Assembly (NCBI GenBank): GCA_021404525.1
Contig: JAAWWE010000002.1
Coordinates: 186,001-250,000 of the forward strand
Direction: 5' to 3'
DNA from: Rhodobiaceae bacterium
GTDB taxonomy: Bacteria; Pseudomonadota; Alphaproteobacteria; Parvibaculales; Parvibaculaceae
DNA length: 64,000 nucleotides
Shown here: piece by piece, positions 29,925-38,239 of the stretch
How the letters are laid out: each line of letters begins with the position of its first letter
How positions within the stretch are numbered: position 1 is the stretch's first letter
Program-made: the position numbers and the translations under genes
Notes under the pieces: model-generated
The model's database searches: none
Seen by the model: the letters and a program-made list of their open reading frames with translations, nothing else
Told to the model about the DNA's origin: nothing

Positions 29925-30450
29925 GAGGCAGGCCCGCCATCACAACAAGAACAGCGTCAATCTCTGCTGCAAGGGACTGGTGCAGCCATCCTGCCTCGTC
30001 TCGGAACTGACGTGCCATGGCATTGTCTGGCACAATGCCCTGTCCCACTTCATTCGATATGAATACCAGCCGCCCTGGACAGGACTTGATCGCAGCGAGT
30101 AGATCAGAAGTGGCGGCGGTAATATCCGCCCCAGCTTCCATCAAATTGCCAAGCCAGAGGGTAAGGCAGTCGATCAGCACCACATCATCTTTGCCAACGC
30201 GATCACGCAAGACGCCGGGCAGATCAATGGGCTCTTCAATCAATCGCCATTCAGTCCCGCGTCGGTTTTGGTGGTGGGAAATGCGTTCAGACATTTCATC
30301 ATCGCGGGCTTCTGCGGTCGCTACATAGACGCAGTTGCCCCGGGCGCTTGTCACCAAAGCTTCCCCATATCGGCTTTTGCCGGAGCGTGCGCCGCCGAGG
30401 ATAAGCACCGCGAACGGTCCTGCGTCTGGTAGGTGGAATATGTTGGTCAC
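29896..30450 (-). CDS. cobU: Bifunctional adenosylcobinamide kinase / guanylyltransferase
   Basis: Phosphorylates adenosylcobinamide and then forms adenosylcobinamide-GDP (CobU, called CobP in Pseudomonas). 184 residues with P-loop GGARSGKS at 19-26, the guanylylated His60 in [24 protein letters not shown] and the C-terminal [10 protein letters not shown] chose GTG 30450, preceded by GAGGGTG; an upstream extension in the same frame runs into cobS and is not CobU-like. The last gene of the cobT-cobC-cobS-cobU operon, it overlaps cobQ tail to tail. Confidence 0.92.
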   Translation of the reverse strand: MTNIFHLPDAGPFAVLILGGARSGKSRYGEALVTSARGNCVYVATAEARDDEMSERISHHQNRRGTEWRLIEEPIDLPGVLRDRVGKDDVVLIDCLTLWLGNLMEAGADITAATSDLLAAIKSCPGRLVFISNEVGQGIVPDNAMARQFRDEAGWLHQSLAAEIDAVLVVMAGLPLILKAPSQG

Positions 30451-30460
30451 GGGGTCACCC

Positions 30461-31204
30461 TCAAACAAAAAGCACACAGGCAAGAAGCAACAGGCTTTCG
30501 GACACTTCAATCCCTGCGCCCAGACTATCACCTGTCTGGCCTTTCAATCGCAAATGCAGGTATGCCCCCCAAACCAGAAGAATGAACGGAGCAGCGAGAA
30601 AGGCCGGCGCTCCCCAAGCGCTGAGTAAGAGAAGGGCCGCCCATGCCCACGGGGTGATCGGATTGATCTCCCAGGAGAACCGTTCCCCCATGCCATCTGT
30701 TTTGGCGGAAGGTGGCCGCAGAGCAGGGAGGAAGTGCGCCCAAAAAAGTGGTCCGAGTCGCGCCCAGGCACAGAGAGGGATGAGGACCCAGAAGACTTCC
30801 TGTTCGGCAACAAGCATAAGGAGCACAAGCTTTGCAGCCAGCTGCACGATGAGGCTTACAACACCAAAGGTCCCGATGTGGGGGTCTTTCAGCACCTCGT
30901 GGAAGCGTGTTTCATCTGCGTGCGCTGCGCCGAGTGCATCGGCAAGATCTGACAGGCCATCAAGGTGCAGCGCACCGGTAATGAGTGCCCACGTGCCAAG
31001 TGTCAGAACGGCGCCCGCCCAAGGATCAATATGGGATCCAGCCCAGAGCACGAGAGCCAGGACGGCGCCGACGATAAAACCAACAGCCGGGAAAAAGCTT
31101 GAGGCGCGGCTCAGCGCCGCGGGTTCAAACTCAGGAACCTGGGGCGTGGGAAGGCGGGTCAAAAACTGGACCGCGAGAATGAAGGATGTAAGGGGTGCGG
31201 TCAT
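30461..31204 (-). CDS. cobS: Adenosylcobinamide-GDP ribazoletransferase (cobalamin synthase)
   Basis: Inner-membrane enzyme that joins adenosylcobinamide-GDP to alpha-ribazole or its phosphate, completing cobalamin. 247 residues, about six membrane helices, with the family signatures LTRLPTPQ near the N-terminus and ALHLDGLSDLADALGA with the metal-binding acidic residues. Later PHIGTFGVVSLI is also typical. ATG 31204 overlaps the cobC stop (ATGA). CbiB, also membrane-bound, provides its substrate through CobU. Confidence 0.93.
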   Translation of the reverse strand: MTAPLTSFILAVQFLTRLPTPQVPEFEPAALSRASSFFPAVGFIVGAVLALVLWAGSHIDPWAGAVLTLGTWALITGALHLDGLSDLADALGAAHADETRFHEVLKDPHIGTFGVVSLIVQLAAKLVLLMLVAEQEVFWVLIPLCAWARLGPLFWAHFLPALRPPSAKTDGMGERFSWEINPITPWAWAALLLLSAWGAPAFLAAPFILLVWGAYLHLRLKGQTGDSLGAGIEVSESLLLLACVLFV

Positions 31205-31797
31205 CCATCCCCCTTCAGCGCTGTCAGCTGAACATGGAATGTCTCATTTTCTGGGTCGGGATGCGCTGTCATCTCAAGCACGGCTGCTGTAGGCAGGGTG
31301 ACCTTCCAAGCGGCGGCGAAAGGAAGGCCAATCTGTGTCACCAGCAGAGATCGCATAACACCCGCATGGGTCAAAAGAAGAAGACGTTGGCCCTGTGCCG
31401 CGCGTGCGACATCCTCAAAAGCTTCAGCTGTGCGCGCGCACATCACGGCCCAGGGTTCTCCACCGGGGGCCGGGTTGGCGGTTGGGTCGTCCCAGAATGC
31501 CGTGAGGGCTTTCTGATCGGCCGCCCAGACCTCTTCCGTAGATTTCCCTTCCCATGCACCGAAATCCATTTCTCTAAGTCGCGGGTCAACGGAGAACGGA
31601 ATTTTCAGGGTCTCGGCAAAAGCGTGACACCGTTTGAGGGGAGAGGTGATGACCTGGTCCCACCCGCCGTCTTTTGTGCGCTCAACAAGTGACGCCCACC
31701 CTGCGTCAGTAAGTTCTGGATCGCTGCTGCCGCAGAAGAGGCCGGTAAGCGGTGTCTCCCCATGGCGCAGGATTGTGATATGGGCCGGACTGCTCAT
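31201..31797 (-). CDS. cobC: Histidine phosphatase, probable alpha-ribazole phosphatase
   Basis: Phosphoglycerate-mutase-fold phosphatase of 198 residues with RHGE at 11-14 (phospho-accepting His12), the second catalytic His in LLLTHAGVMRSL, and SPLKRC. Placed between cobT and cobS with ATGA overlaps on both sides, it is very likely the CobC that removes the 5'-phosphate from alpha-ribazole phosphate or adenosylcobalamin phosphate. The fold alone is not specific; the assignment comes from the operon. Confidence 0.85.
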   Translation of the reverse strand: MSSPAHITILRHGETPLTGLFCGSSDPELTDAGWASLVERTKDGGWDQVITSPLKRCHAFAETLKIPFSVDPRLREMDFGAWEGKSTEEVWAADQKALTAFWDDPTANPAPGGEPWAVMCARTAEAFEDVARAAQGQRLLLLTHAGVMRSLLVTQIGLPFAAAWKVTLPTAAVLEMTAHPDPENETFHVQLTALKGDG

Positions 31798-32855
31798 GAG
31801 ATCGATGTGACGCCTGCACTGTCAAATGTTGCCATCTCATTGTGAAGCGAGCAGGCAAGTCGCAGGAGTGGCAAAGCGAGTGCTGCACCGCTGCCTTCTC
31901 CCAGACGAAGGCCAAGGTCGAAAAGGGGCTTCGCGTCGAGGGCAGAAAGGACGCGGGCATGACCGCTCTCCGCAGACCGGTGGGAGAAAAGAAGCCACGG
32001 TCGAATAGATGGGTTTGCCGTCACAGCCGCAAGCATGGCCGATGAACAGATAAACCCATCAACGAGCACCGGCACGCGTGCCTGTGCAGCGGTGATCGCA
32101 GCACCGGCAAGAGCGGCAATCTCATGACCACCAACCTTTTGGAGTGCCTGAGCCGCACTGGCATTGCCGCTATCGAGTTGATGAAAAGTAAGGCTTTCTG
32201 CAATGACCCGTGTTTTGTGAGAGATACCTTCAGCATCGAGACCGGTTCCAGCCCCAGCAAGCGCGGCGACATTCCCGTCCGTGAGCGCTGCGGCAACAGC
32301 GCTGGCGGCGCTGGTATTGCCAATGCCCATCTCCCCGAGGAGCAGAAGGTCTGCCCCTTCGCCGATGGCGCGCGCGGCTGCATTTCGACCGGCACCCAGT
32401 GCATGGAACAGCTCTTCTTCGCTCATGGCATTGCCGTGACGAAAACTATCCGTACCGTGGGCGACTTTATCGCTGTGGACACCACCCGGCGTCTCTCGCG
32501 CCAAGGTGCCAACGTCAATGACCTGCAACTGTGCGCCCTGTTCCCGCGCAAGAACGGATATGGCAGCACCTCCCGTGACAAAGTTCTCGAGCATTTGACC
32601 GGTTACTTCGGACGGGTAGGCGGAAACGCCTTCTGCGGTGATGCCATGATCCCCGGCAAAGATCAGAATATGGGGAAAGGAGACAGATGGTCGATCGGAA
32701 TTGCTGAGGCTGGCGAGTTGGATTGCAATCTCTTCCAGCTGTCCCAGAGATCCGGCAGGTTTGGTGAGCCGCGCCTGGCGCGCCTGGGCACGGGCTTCTG
32801 CCGCGGCGTCCGGTTTCGGCGGCGCACTTGTCACCCAATTTGGAAATTCACTCAT
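31794..32855 (-). CDS. cobT: Nicotinate-nucleotide-dimethylbenzimidazole phosphoribosyltransferase
   Basis: Activates the lower ligand by transferring phosphoribose from nicotinate mononucleotide to dimethylbenzimidazole. 353 residues with PAGSLGQLEEIAIQLA, FAGDHGITAEGVSAYP, GEMGIGNTSAASA and the catalytic Glu in RLGEGSGAALAL. First gene of a four-gene operon with cobC, cobS and cobU. Its substrate comes from BluB (20461-21102). A 74-base gap separates it from the iron-binding protein gene upstream on the same strand. I see no second cobalamin riboswitch there, so this operon may not be B12-controlled. Confidence 0.95.
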   Translation of the reverse strand: MSEFPNWVTSAPPKPDAAAEARAQARQARLTKPAGSLGQLEEIAIQLASLSNSDRPSVSFPHILIFAGDHGITAEGVSAYPSEVTGQMLENFVTGGAAISVLAREQGAQLQVIDVGTLARETPGGVHSDKVAHGTDSFRHGNAMSEEELFHALGAGRNAAARAIGEGADLLLLGEMGIGNTSAASAVAAALTDGNVAALAGAGTGLDAEGISHKTRVIAESLTFHQLDSGNASAAQALQKVGGHEIAALAGAAITAAQARVPVLVDGFICSSAMLAAVTANPSIRPWLLFSHRSAESGHARVLSALDAKPLFDLGLRLGEGSGAALALPLLRLACSLHNEMATFDSAGVTSIS

Positions 32856-32929
32856 AACCCGCTTTCAACTCTGCTTTTGCGGGCTCTTTGTAGCAGAAAT
32901 GAGCGGTGTTTTGGCTTTTGCGATGTGAT

Positions 32930-33964
32930 TTAGCGCCAGCCTGCCCGGTCATAGATTCTGATCGCTAGAGATTGATTTTCCCCGAGGGCAGAAGCGTTGA
33001 TCTCATCTTCCTTGAAGGTGCCGAGCGCGTTGACGGGTCCGTCCGCTTCCACATTGGCGACGGCTGGATATTCATTGTTGCCATCAGCCAGGACCTTCTG
33101 GGCCCAGTCGCTGGTCAGGAACTCTAGAAAGCGAATGGCATTGTCCTTGTTGGGCGCATGGGCGAGCAACCCGGCACCGGAAATATTGACGTGGGTACCC
33201 CGGGCTTCCTGTTCCGGGAAAATCACCCCGATTTTGCCAGCAACAGCGCGGTCGGCCTCATCTTCAGATCGCATGAGACGGGCAACATAGTAAGTGTTGG
33301 CGATGCCCACGCGACACTCACCGGCAGCAACCGCACGGATCTGCGCTGTGTCATTGCCTTGCGGGGCTCGGGCAAAATTGGCGACGACCCCTTCTGCCCA
33401 GGCCTCTGCGGCTTCGGCACCATCGTGCGCCACAATCGAAGCAAGAAGAGAGATGTTGTAAATATTGCTGGACGACCGCACGCAAACCTGTCCGGCAAGA
33501 GAAGGGTCCGCGAGATCAGCATAGGTCATAAGCCCGTCTGGTGCCCCCGCATCCTTGTTGTAAATGACAACACGCGCACGCTTGGAAATCCCAAACCATT
33601 GGCCGTCTGGATGTCTGAGATGAGCTGGAATGCGCTCGTGAATAAGCGTTGAGGTGATCGGCGCAAAGAGCCCGGCTTCTTCCGCTCGCCAAAGTCGTCC
33701 AGCATCAACCGTCAGCAACACATCGCCCGGGCTGAATTCACCCTCTTGTTTCAGGCGCGCAAGGAGCTCTTCGCTCTTGCCTTCAATCAGATTGAGTTTG
33801 ATGCCGGTCTCTTCGGTAAAGCGTTCATAGAGCATCAGATCCGTGTCGTAATGACGGGCGGAATAAATGTTGAGTTCTTCAGATGCCCGACCATTTGAAA
33901 CAGCAAAAATGACCAGGAATACGCCGATAATGGGGATCAAAGCTTTGCCGAATGTTTTGGACAC
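32930..33964 (-). CDS. Fe(III) ABC transporter substrate-binding protein (FbpA/FutA-like)
   Basis: Periplasmic iron-binding protein of 344 residues. A signal peptide of about 27 residues (GVFLVIFAVSNGRASE) precedes LNIYSARHYDTDLMLYERFTEETG, the FutA/FbpA start, with a YDTD stretch and later FVRSSSNIYN-like and GIANTYYVARL regions carrying the Tyr ligands. The only reasonable start is GTG 33964, behind an AAGAAGG site. A Fur-like imperfect palindrome at 33984-34005 may give iron control. The ATPase gene lies 89 bases upstream on the same strand. Confidence 0.9.
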   Translation of the reverse strand: MSKTFGKALIPIIGVFLVIFAVSNGRASEELNIYSARHYDTDLMLYERFTEETGIKLNLIEGKSEELLARLKQEGEFSPGDVLLTVDAGRLWRAEEAGLFAPITSTLIHERIPAHLRHPDGQWFGISKRARVVIYNKDAGAPDGLMTYADLADPSLAGQVCVRSSSNIYNISLLASIVAHDGAEAAEAWAEGVVANFARAPQGNDTAQIRAVAAGECRVGIANTYYVARLMRSEDEADRAVAGKIGVIFPEQEARGTHVNISGAGLLAHAPNKDNAIRFLEFLTSDWAQKVLADGNNEYPAVANVEADGPVNALGTFKEDEINASALGENQSLAIRIYDRAGWR

Positions 33965-33983
33965 GGAACGCGGACCTTCTTAA

Positions 33984-34005
33984 GAATGACTATCAATTCT
34001 GAGAA
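33984..34005. promoter_or_regulatory. Possible Fur-like operator
   Basis: GAATGA-CTA-TCAATTC, followed by TGAGAA, is an imperfect palindrome resembling classical Fur boxes (AATGATAATCATT type). It lies 20 bases upstream of the iron-binding protein GTG. Alphaproteobacteria may use Irr, RirA or Mur/Fur instead, so the regulator is uncertain. Confidence 0.3.
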
Positions 34006-34053
34006 ATGTAGGGCTGCCCTCGATGCAAAACAAGGGATATTGCATTTGATGGG

Positions 34054-35103
34054 TCAGTTCGCCGCGGGAAACAGGAAGATGCCCGGTCCCTCAAAGGAAG
34101 CGCGGACAGATGTGCCTTCTTCAAAGGCGGAAGCATCGGGCAGATGGACCCGGAGCGGCGCGATGGTGGGGTCGCTGGTGCCAAGCAGCACGAGCCAATG
34201 GCTGCCGCGAAAGCGCCTATCAAGAACCTGAAGCTTGTCGCTTTCCGTCACGGGTGCCAGAGAAACACTCCCTGGACGGACCACCAGATCCGCACCGTCG
34301 CCATCGGTAAATCCGTCAGCCAAGGTACCAAGCGGGTAGGTGCCATAGTCGAAATGCGCGTCGGCCCCGGAGATTTTGACCGGGAAAGTCTGCGCATCGC
34401 CGAAAAGAGATGCGACAAGCGCTGTCGCCGGCGCATTGTAGAGCTGAATGGGAGTGTCGCATTGCAGGATCCGTCCCTCGTCCATCACGGCAATCTTGTC
34501 GGCCATGTCCAGCGCCTCATCCGGGTCGTGCGTCACCATGATCGTGATCGCGCCGGATTGCTTAAGCGCAAGACGTGCATGTTCGCGGAGCTGCCGTCTT
34601 CGCGTGACATCAATGCTGGCAAAGGGTTCATCCAGCAGAATGACCGATGGAGCTGGCGCCAATGCACGCGCAAGAGCGACCCGCTGTTGTTGCCCGCCTG
34701 AGAGGGTATGAGGGTAACGATCGCCCATACCTTCCAGCCCGACATCGTCGAGCGTGCGTTCTACAATCCTGTCGCGGTCTGGATCGGTACGGGGCAGGCC
34801 AAAAGCCACATTCTCTGCAATCGTCAAATGGGGAAACAATGCATGGTCTTGAAACACCATGCCGATCTTGCGGTCCTCCGCGCGAACATCGCGGCCGGGC
34901 TGAGAAAGCACCTTGCCATTCAGCGCAATATTACCCGCCTGGAGTGCTTCAAGTCCGGCGGCCAATCTCAGGAGCGTTGTCTTTCCGCTGCCGGAGGCCC
35001 CCAGAAGACAGAGGATTTCGCCATCTGCTGCCGATAAGCTGATGTCGGTGAGGACATTTTCGCTACCATAGGCATGGGCAATATTGTTGAAATCCAAGGG
35101 CAT
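34054..35103 (-). CDS. Fe(III) ABC transporter ATP-binding protein (FbpC-like)
   Basis: 349-residue ABC ATPase of the iron/polyamine/sulfate class. Walker A GASGSGKT (35-42), Q-loop MVFQDHALFPH, signature LSGGQ (134-138), Walker B ILLDEP, and a switch His in VTHDPDEALD. Residues about 240-349 form a C-terminal TOBE/OB regulatory domain. ATG 35103 chosen because the upstream codons run into the divergent promoter region. The permease is encoded divergently at 35194, the binding protein downstream. Confidence 0.9.
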   Translation of the reverse strand: MPLDFNNIAHAYGSENVLTDISLSAADGEILCLLGASGSGKTTLLRLAAGLEALQAGNIALNGKVLSQPGRDVRAEDRKIGMVFQDHALFPHLTIAENVAFGLPRTDPDRDRIVERTLDDVGLEGMGDRYPHTLSGGQQQRVALARALAPAPSVILLDEPFASIDVTRRRQLREHARLALKQSGAITIMVTHDPDEALDMADKIAVMDEGRILQCDTPIQLYNAPATALVASLFGDAQTFPVKISGADAHFDYGTYPLGTLADGFTDGDGADLVVRPGSVSLAPVTESDKLQVLDRRFRGSHWLVLLGTSDPTIAPLRVHLPDASAFEEGTSVRASFEGPGIFLFPAAN

Positions 35104-35145
35104 GCGCGACTTATGGGCTCTGCATAGGCTAGAATTGCACGTGAG

Positions 35146-35164
35146 GCGCAAAACTACTTTGCGC
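35146..35164. promoter_or_regulatory. Inverted repeat in the divergent iron-transporter promoter
   Basis: GCGCAAA (35146-35152) and TTTGCGC (35158-35164) form a perfect 7-base inverted repeat with a 5-base spacer. It is centred in the 90-base gap between the divergent ATPase and permease genes, a natural place for an operator controlling both. Not a recognised Fur sequence. Confidence 0.45.
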
Positions 35165-35193
35165 AGACAAGCGCTATTTGTATCAAGTGTAGA

Positions 35194-36882
35194 ATGTCAG
35201 TCACCCAAAAAGATCATGGTCCCTCTGGATTACCAGCCGCAGAATCGACGCGAGTCACTGCGGGCTTAGGCTGGCCTGTGGCGACAGCCTTGGTGGCGCT
35301 TCTTGTTGCGGCCCCTATTTTGGCGGTGCTCTGGAGCCTCACCCAGACGAGTGGAGACGCCTGGGTGCATCTGGGGAGCACCGTCTTGCCGGGATATGTG
35401 GGCAACACGCTCCTGCTGATGGTGCTGGTCGGCGTCATGACCATTCTGCTCGGTGTGGGGAGCGCCTGGCTTATCGTGTCTTTTGAGTTTCCAGGGCAAC
35501 GGATCTTGAGTTGGGCGCTTGTGCTGCCACTCGCGATGCCGGGTTACATCATCGCCTATGTCTATACGGATCTGTTGGAATTTGCCGGACCGGTCCAGTC
35601 GCTGCTCCGGGATGTCACCGGCTGGCAGGCGGGGGATTATGCCTTTCCGCCGATCCGCTCCCTAGGTGGCGCTGCACTGATGCTGAGCCTCGTGCTCTAT
35701 CCTTACGTCTATCTGCTCACCCGAACGTCCTTTCAGCGCCAATCGGTCGCCCTGGTCGAAGCAACCCGTGTGCTTGGCGTGACGCCGACCCAGGCCTTTT
35801 TGCGCGTGGCTCTGCCCTGTGCCCGCCCGGCAATTGCGGGCGGCGTGGCGTTGGCGCTCATGGAAACCATCGCTGATTACGGCGTCGCCGACTATTTCGG
35901 TGTCTCGACGCTGACAGCCGGCATCTTCCGCACCTGGTTGGGCATGGGAGAATCGGTCGCTGCTGCCCAGATCGCGGCGGTTCTGTTTCTCTTTGCGGGA
36001 GCGCTTGTTTTGCTGGAGCGCCTGAACCGCCAGGGCACTGTGGCAAACCCACTTGGGCGCGACGTGGCCGCGGCCCGCATTGTACTTCCTCCCTGGAAGA
36101 GCCTGGCCGCGCTTCTTGCCTGCGCACTTCCAGTGACCTTCGGTTTCCTGGTGCCTGCCTTTGTGCTCGCCCGCTATGCGATCAATGTGGGTGATCCGCT
36201 CCTAGGCTCTCAGTTTATCGCGTTTGCGGGAAATTCACTCACGGTTGCCGCCGGTGCGGCGCTCCTCGCGACCGGCATTGCCTTGTTCCTCGCGTACGCG
36301 GAACGCAGGGACGCCTCGACGGCGAACCAGCTGCTCATTCGTCTGGCAACGCTGGGCTATGCGCTGCCGGGGGCAATGATCGCGATTGGCATTCTCACCC
36401 TTGCAGGAACACTAGATACCAAGCTCGCGATCTTCATGCGGGACGTGTTGGGGATGGAGCCGCGACTATTGCTGACGGGGACGATTGCGGGCCTTCTTTT
36501 TGCCTATGTCGCCCGCTTTCTGACAGCTGCTTTCAACAGTACGCAGGCAGGCCTCGAAAAAATTCATGGCACGCTCGATGATGCTGCCCGCATGTTGGGG
36601 GCGGGGCCTGGCCGCGTCCTGAGCGCTGTTCACCTACCCCTCTTGCGAGGACCACTGCTCGCGGGTTTCCTGCTGGTCTTTATCGATGTGATGAAGGAAC
36701 TGCCAGCAACACTCCTGCTTAGGCCGTTCAACTTCGAAACTCTGGCGACACGGACCTTCAGGTTGGCATCCGATGAGAGACTGGCGGAAGCCTCAACAGC
36801 CGCTCTGCTTATTGTTGCGCTCGGTCTCATCCCCACCATCATGTTGAGCGTGTCAATTGCACGCTCAACATTCAGACGGTGA
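35194..36882 (+). CDS. Fe(III) ABC transporter permease (FbpB-like)
   Basis: Inner-membrane double-length permease, 562 residues, about 12 membrane segments in two homologous halves. Each half has an EAA-type coupling loop: EATRVLGVTPTQAFLRVALP in the first and DDAARMLGAGPGRVLSAVHLP in the second. Fused halves of this kind are characteristic of FbpB/SfuB iron permeases. ATG 35194 is used; the first 25 residues are hydrophilic. It is divergent from the ATPase gene and convergent with an MFS gene 16 bases downstream. Confidence 0.9.
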   Translation: MSVTQKDHGPSGLPAAESTRVTAGLGWPVATALVALLVAAPILAVLWSLTQTSGDAWVHLGSTVLPGYVGNTLLLMVLVGVMTILLGVGSAWLIVSFEFPGQRILSWALVLPLAMPGYIIAYVYTDLLEFAGPVQSLLRDVTGWQAGDYAFPPIRSLGGAALMLSLVLYPYVYLLTRTSFQRQSVALVEATRVLGVTPTQAFLRVALPCARPAIAGGVALALMETIADYGVADYFGVSTLTAGIFRTWLGMGESVAAAQIAAVLFLFAGALVLLERLNRQGTVANPLGRDVAAARIVLPPWKSLAALLACALPVTFGFLVPAFVLARYAINVGDPLLGSQFIAFAGNSLTVAAGAALLATGIALFLAYAERRDASTANQLLIRLATLGYALPGAMIAIGILTLAGTLDTKLAIFMRDVLGMEPRLLLTGTIAGLLFAYVARFLTAAFNSTQAGLEKIHGTLDDAARMLGAGPGRVLSAVHLPLLRGPLLAGFLLVFIDVMKELPATLLLRPFNFETLATRTFRLASDERLAEASTAALLIVALGLIPTIMLSVSIARSTFRR

Positions 36883-36898
36883 GGCCACATCTGGTCTC

Positions 36899-38173
36899 TT
36901 AGTCGTGGACCAGGTCAGCCTTCAGATGTTTGCCGGCGATATAATAGTGAAACGCAGCCCACAGATTGACGAAGGTGAAAATCACCAGGCTGTAGCGTAG
37001 CGCTTCCTGTCCGTAGGTCGGTTCAAGCAGGTCGGTGACGACACCCACAAGCGTCGGCCCGAGACCCAGACCAATAATATTGATGATGAACAGTAAGATC
37101 CCCGCAGCAACAGAGCGCATCTTGAGTTCGACCAGGCCTTGAGTCTGACTAAACGTCGTCGCCTGATAGAAATTGCCCAGAAAGATCGGAATGATCATAG
37201 CGATAAAGGCGATGGTCGCAGTGACAGCAAGATAGGCATAGACGCTAAAAGGAATGGAGATCACAAGAGCCACGGCGGTGGTCCAGAGATACCAGCGTGT
37301 GTCCTTGGCGCCGAACTTGTCTGCAAAATAGCCCCCAAGAGCGATACCAAGACCGCCGGGGATGCCCAGGATGAGGCCGAACCATGTGCCGATCTCACCG
37401 GTTCCCAATCCGAAGGAGCGGATAAGGAAAGTCGGCACCCATGTTACCACACCATAGCCAACAAACGCGGTAAGTGCTGCCGCGAAGGCGAGATGCCGGA
37501 AGGATGGCTTTTTCCAGAGATAGGACAGAGTCTGCCCGATGGAAGGCTGCTCACTGGACGCCACACGGCCCTCCGCCATGCCCCGTTCCGGCTCTTGGAT
37601 CGCGAAACGCACAATAATGGCCAAGATGATGCCGGGAATGCCGACAACAAAGAACGCCATGCGCCATCCGAAAAACTCATTGATCCATCCACCGGCGAAA
37701 AGGCCAAACATGATGCCGACAGGGATACCGAGCGAATAGATCCCAAGCGCTGTAGCGCGGCTTTCTGCTGGGAAGTAATCCGCAATCATGGAGTGAGCGG
37801 GGGGACTACAGCCTGCTTCCCCCACACCGACGCCAATGCGGGCGATGAGCAAATGCCAGAAATTAAGCGCAAGGCCTGAGATGGCTGTCATGAAACTCCA
37901 CACGCCGAGAGCCAGCGCGATCAGGTTCCGGCGGTTGCCGCGGTCAGCATAGCGAGCGATCGGGATGCCGAGCGTTGCGTAAAAAAGGGCGAACGCAAAT
38001 CCTGTGAGCAACCCCATCTGGGTGTCGTTCAGACCAAGCTCCAGTTTGATGGGCTCAATCAGGATCGACAGGATTTGTCGGTCAATAAAGTTGAACGTGT
38101 AGACAACGACAAGCAGACCGAGCGCCAAATGGCGTCCGGCATGGGTCCGTCCCTGCATGGGTGTGTCGACCAT
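36899..38173 (-). CDS. MFS transporter (spinster-like)
   Basis: 424-residue major facilitator with 12 predicted helices. Motifs include YTFNFIDRQILSILIEPIK in helix 1, the loop 2-3 motif GIPIARYADRGNRRNLIA, and GVGEAGCSPPAHSMIADYFP, typical of the spinster-like group often annotated as organic acid or sphingolipid transporters. The substrate cannot be told. GGGGGGAG lies close to ATG 38173. The RND transporter gene lies 66 bases upstream on the same strand, so both may be exported on one message. Confidence 0.88.
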   Translation of the reverse strand: MVDTPMQGRTHAGRHLALGLLVVVYTFNFIDRQILSILIEPIKLELGLNDTQMGLLTGFAFALFYATLGIPIARYADRGNRRNLIALALGVWSFMTAISGLALNFWHLLIARIGVGVGEAGCSPPAHSMIADYFPAESRATALGIYSLGIPVGIMFGLFAGGWINEFFGWRMAFFVVGIPGIILAIIVRFAIQEPERGMAEGRVASSEQPSIGQTLSYLWKKPSFRHLAFAAALTAFVGYGVVTWVPTFLIRSFGLGTGEIGTWFGLILGIPGGLGIALGGYFADKFGAKDTRWYLWTTAVALVISIPFSVYAYLAVTATIAFIAMIIPIFLGNFYQATTFSQTQGLVELKMRSVAAGILLFIINIIGLGLGPTLVGVVTDLLEPTYGQEALRYSLVIFTFVNLWAAFHYYIAGKHLKADLVHD

Positions 38174-38239
38174 AATTCTCCCCCCGAGAAATTTAACTGA
38201 GCAACCCTAGCAGTTTTTCTGCGGGGGGGAAGGCTAAGC

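Noticed and set aside
32856..32929. Second cobalamin riboswitch before cobT
   Set aside because: The gap is only 74 bases and contains no B12-box-like sequence.
37139..37879. 246-codon open frame on the plus strand
   Set aside because: Antisense to the MFS gene; very hydrophilic sequence mirrored from hydrophobic helices, a common artefact.
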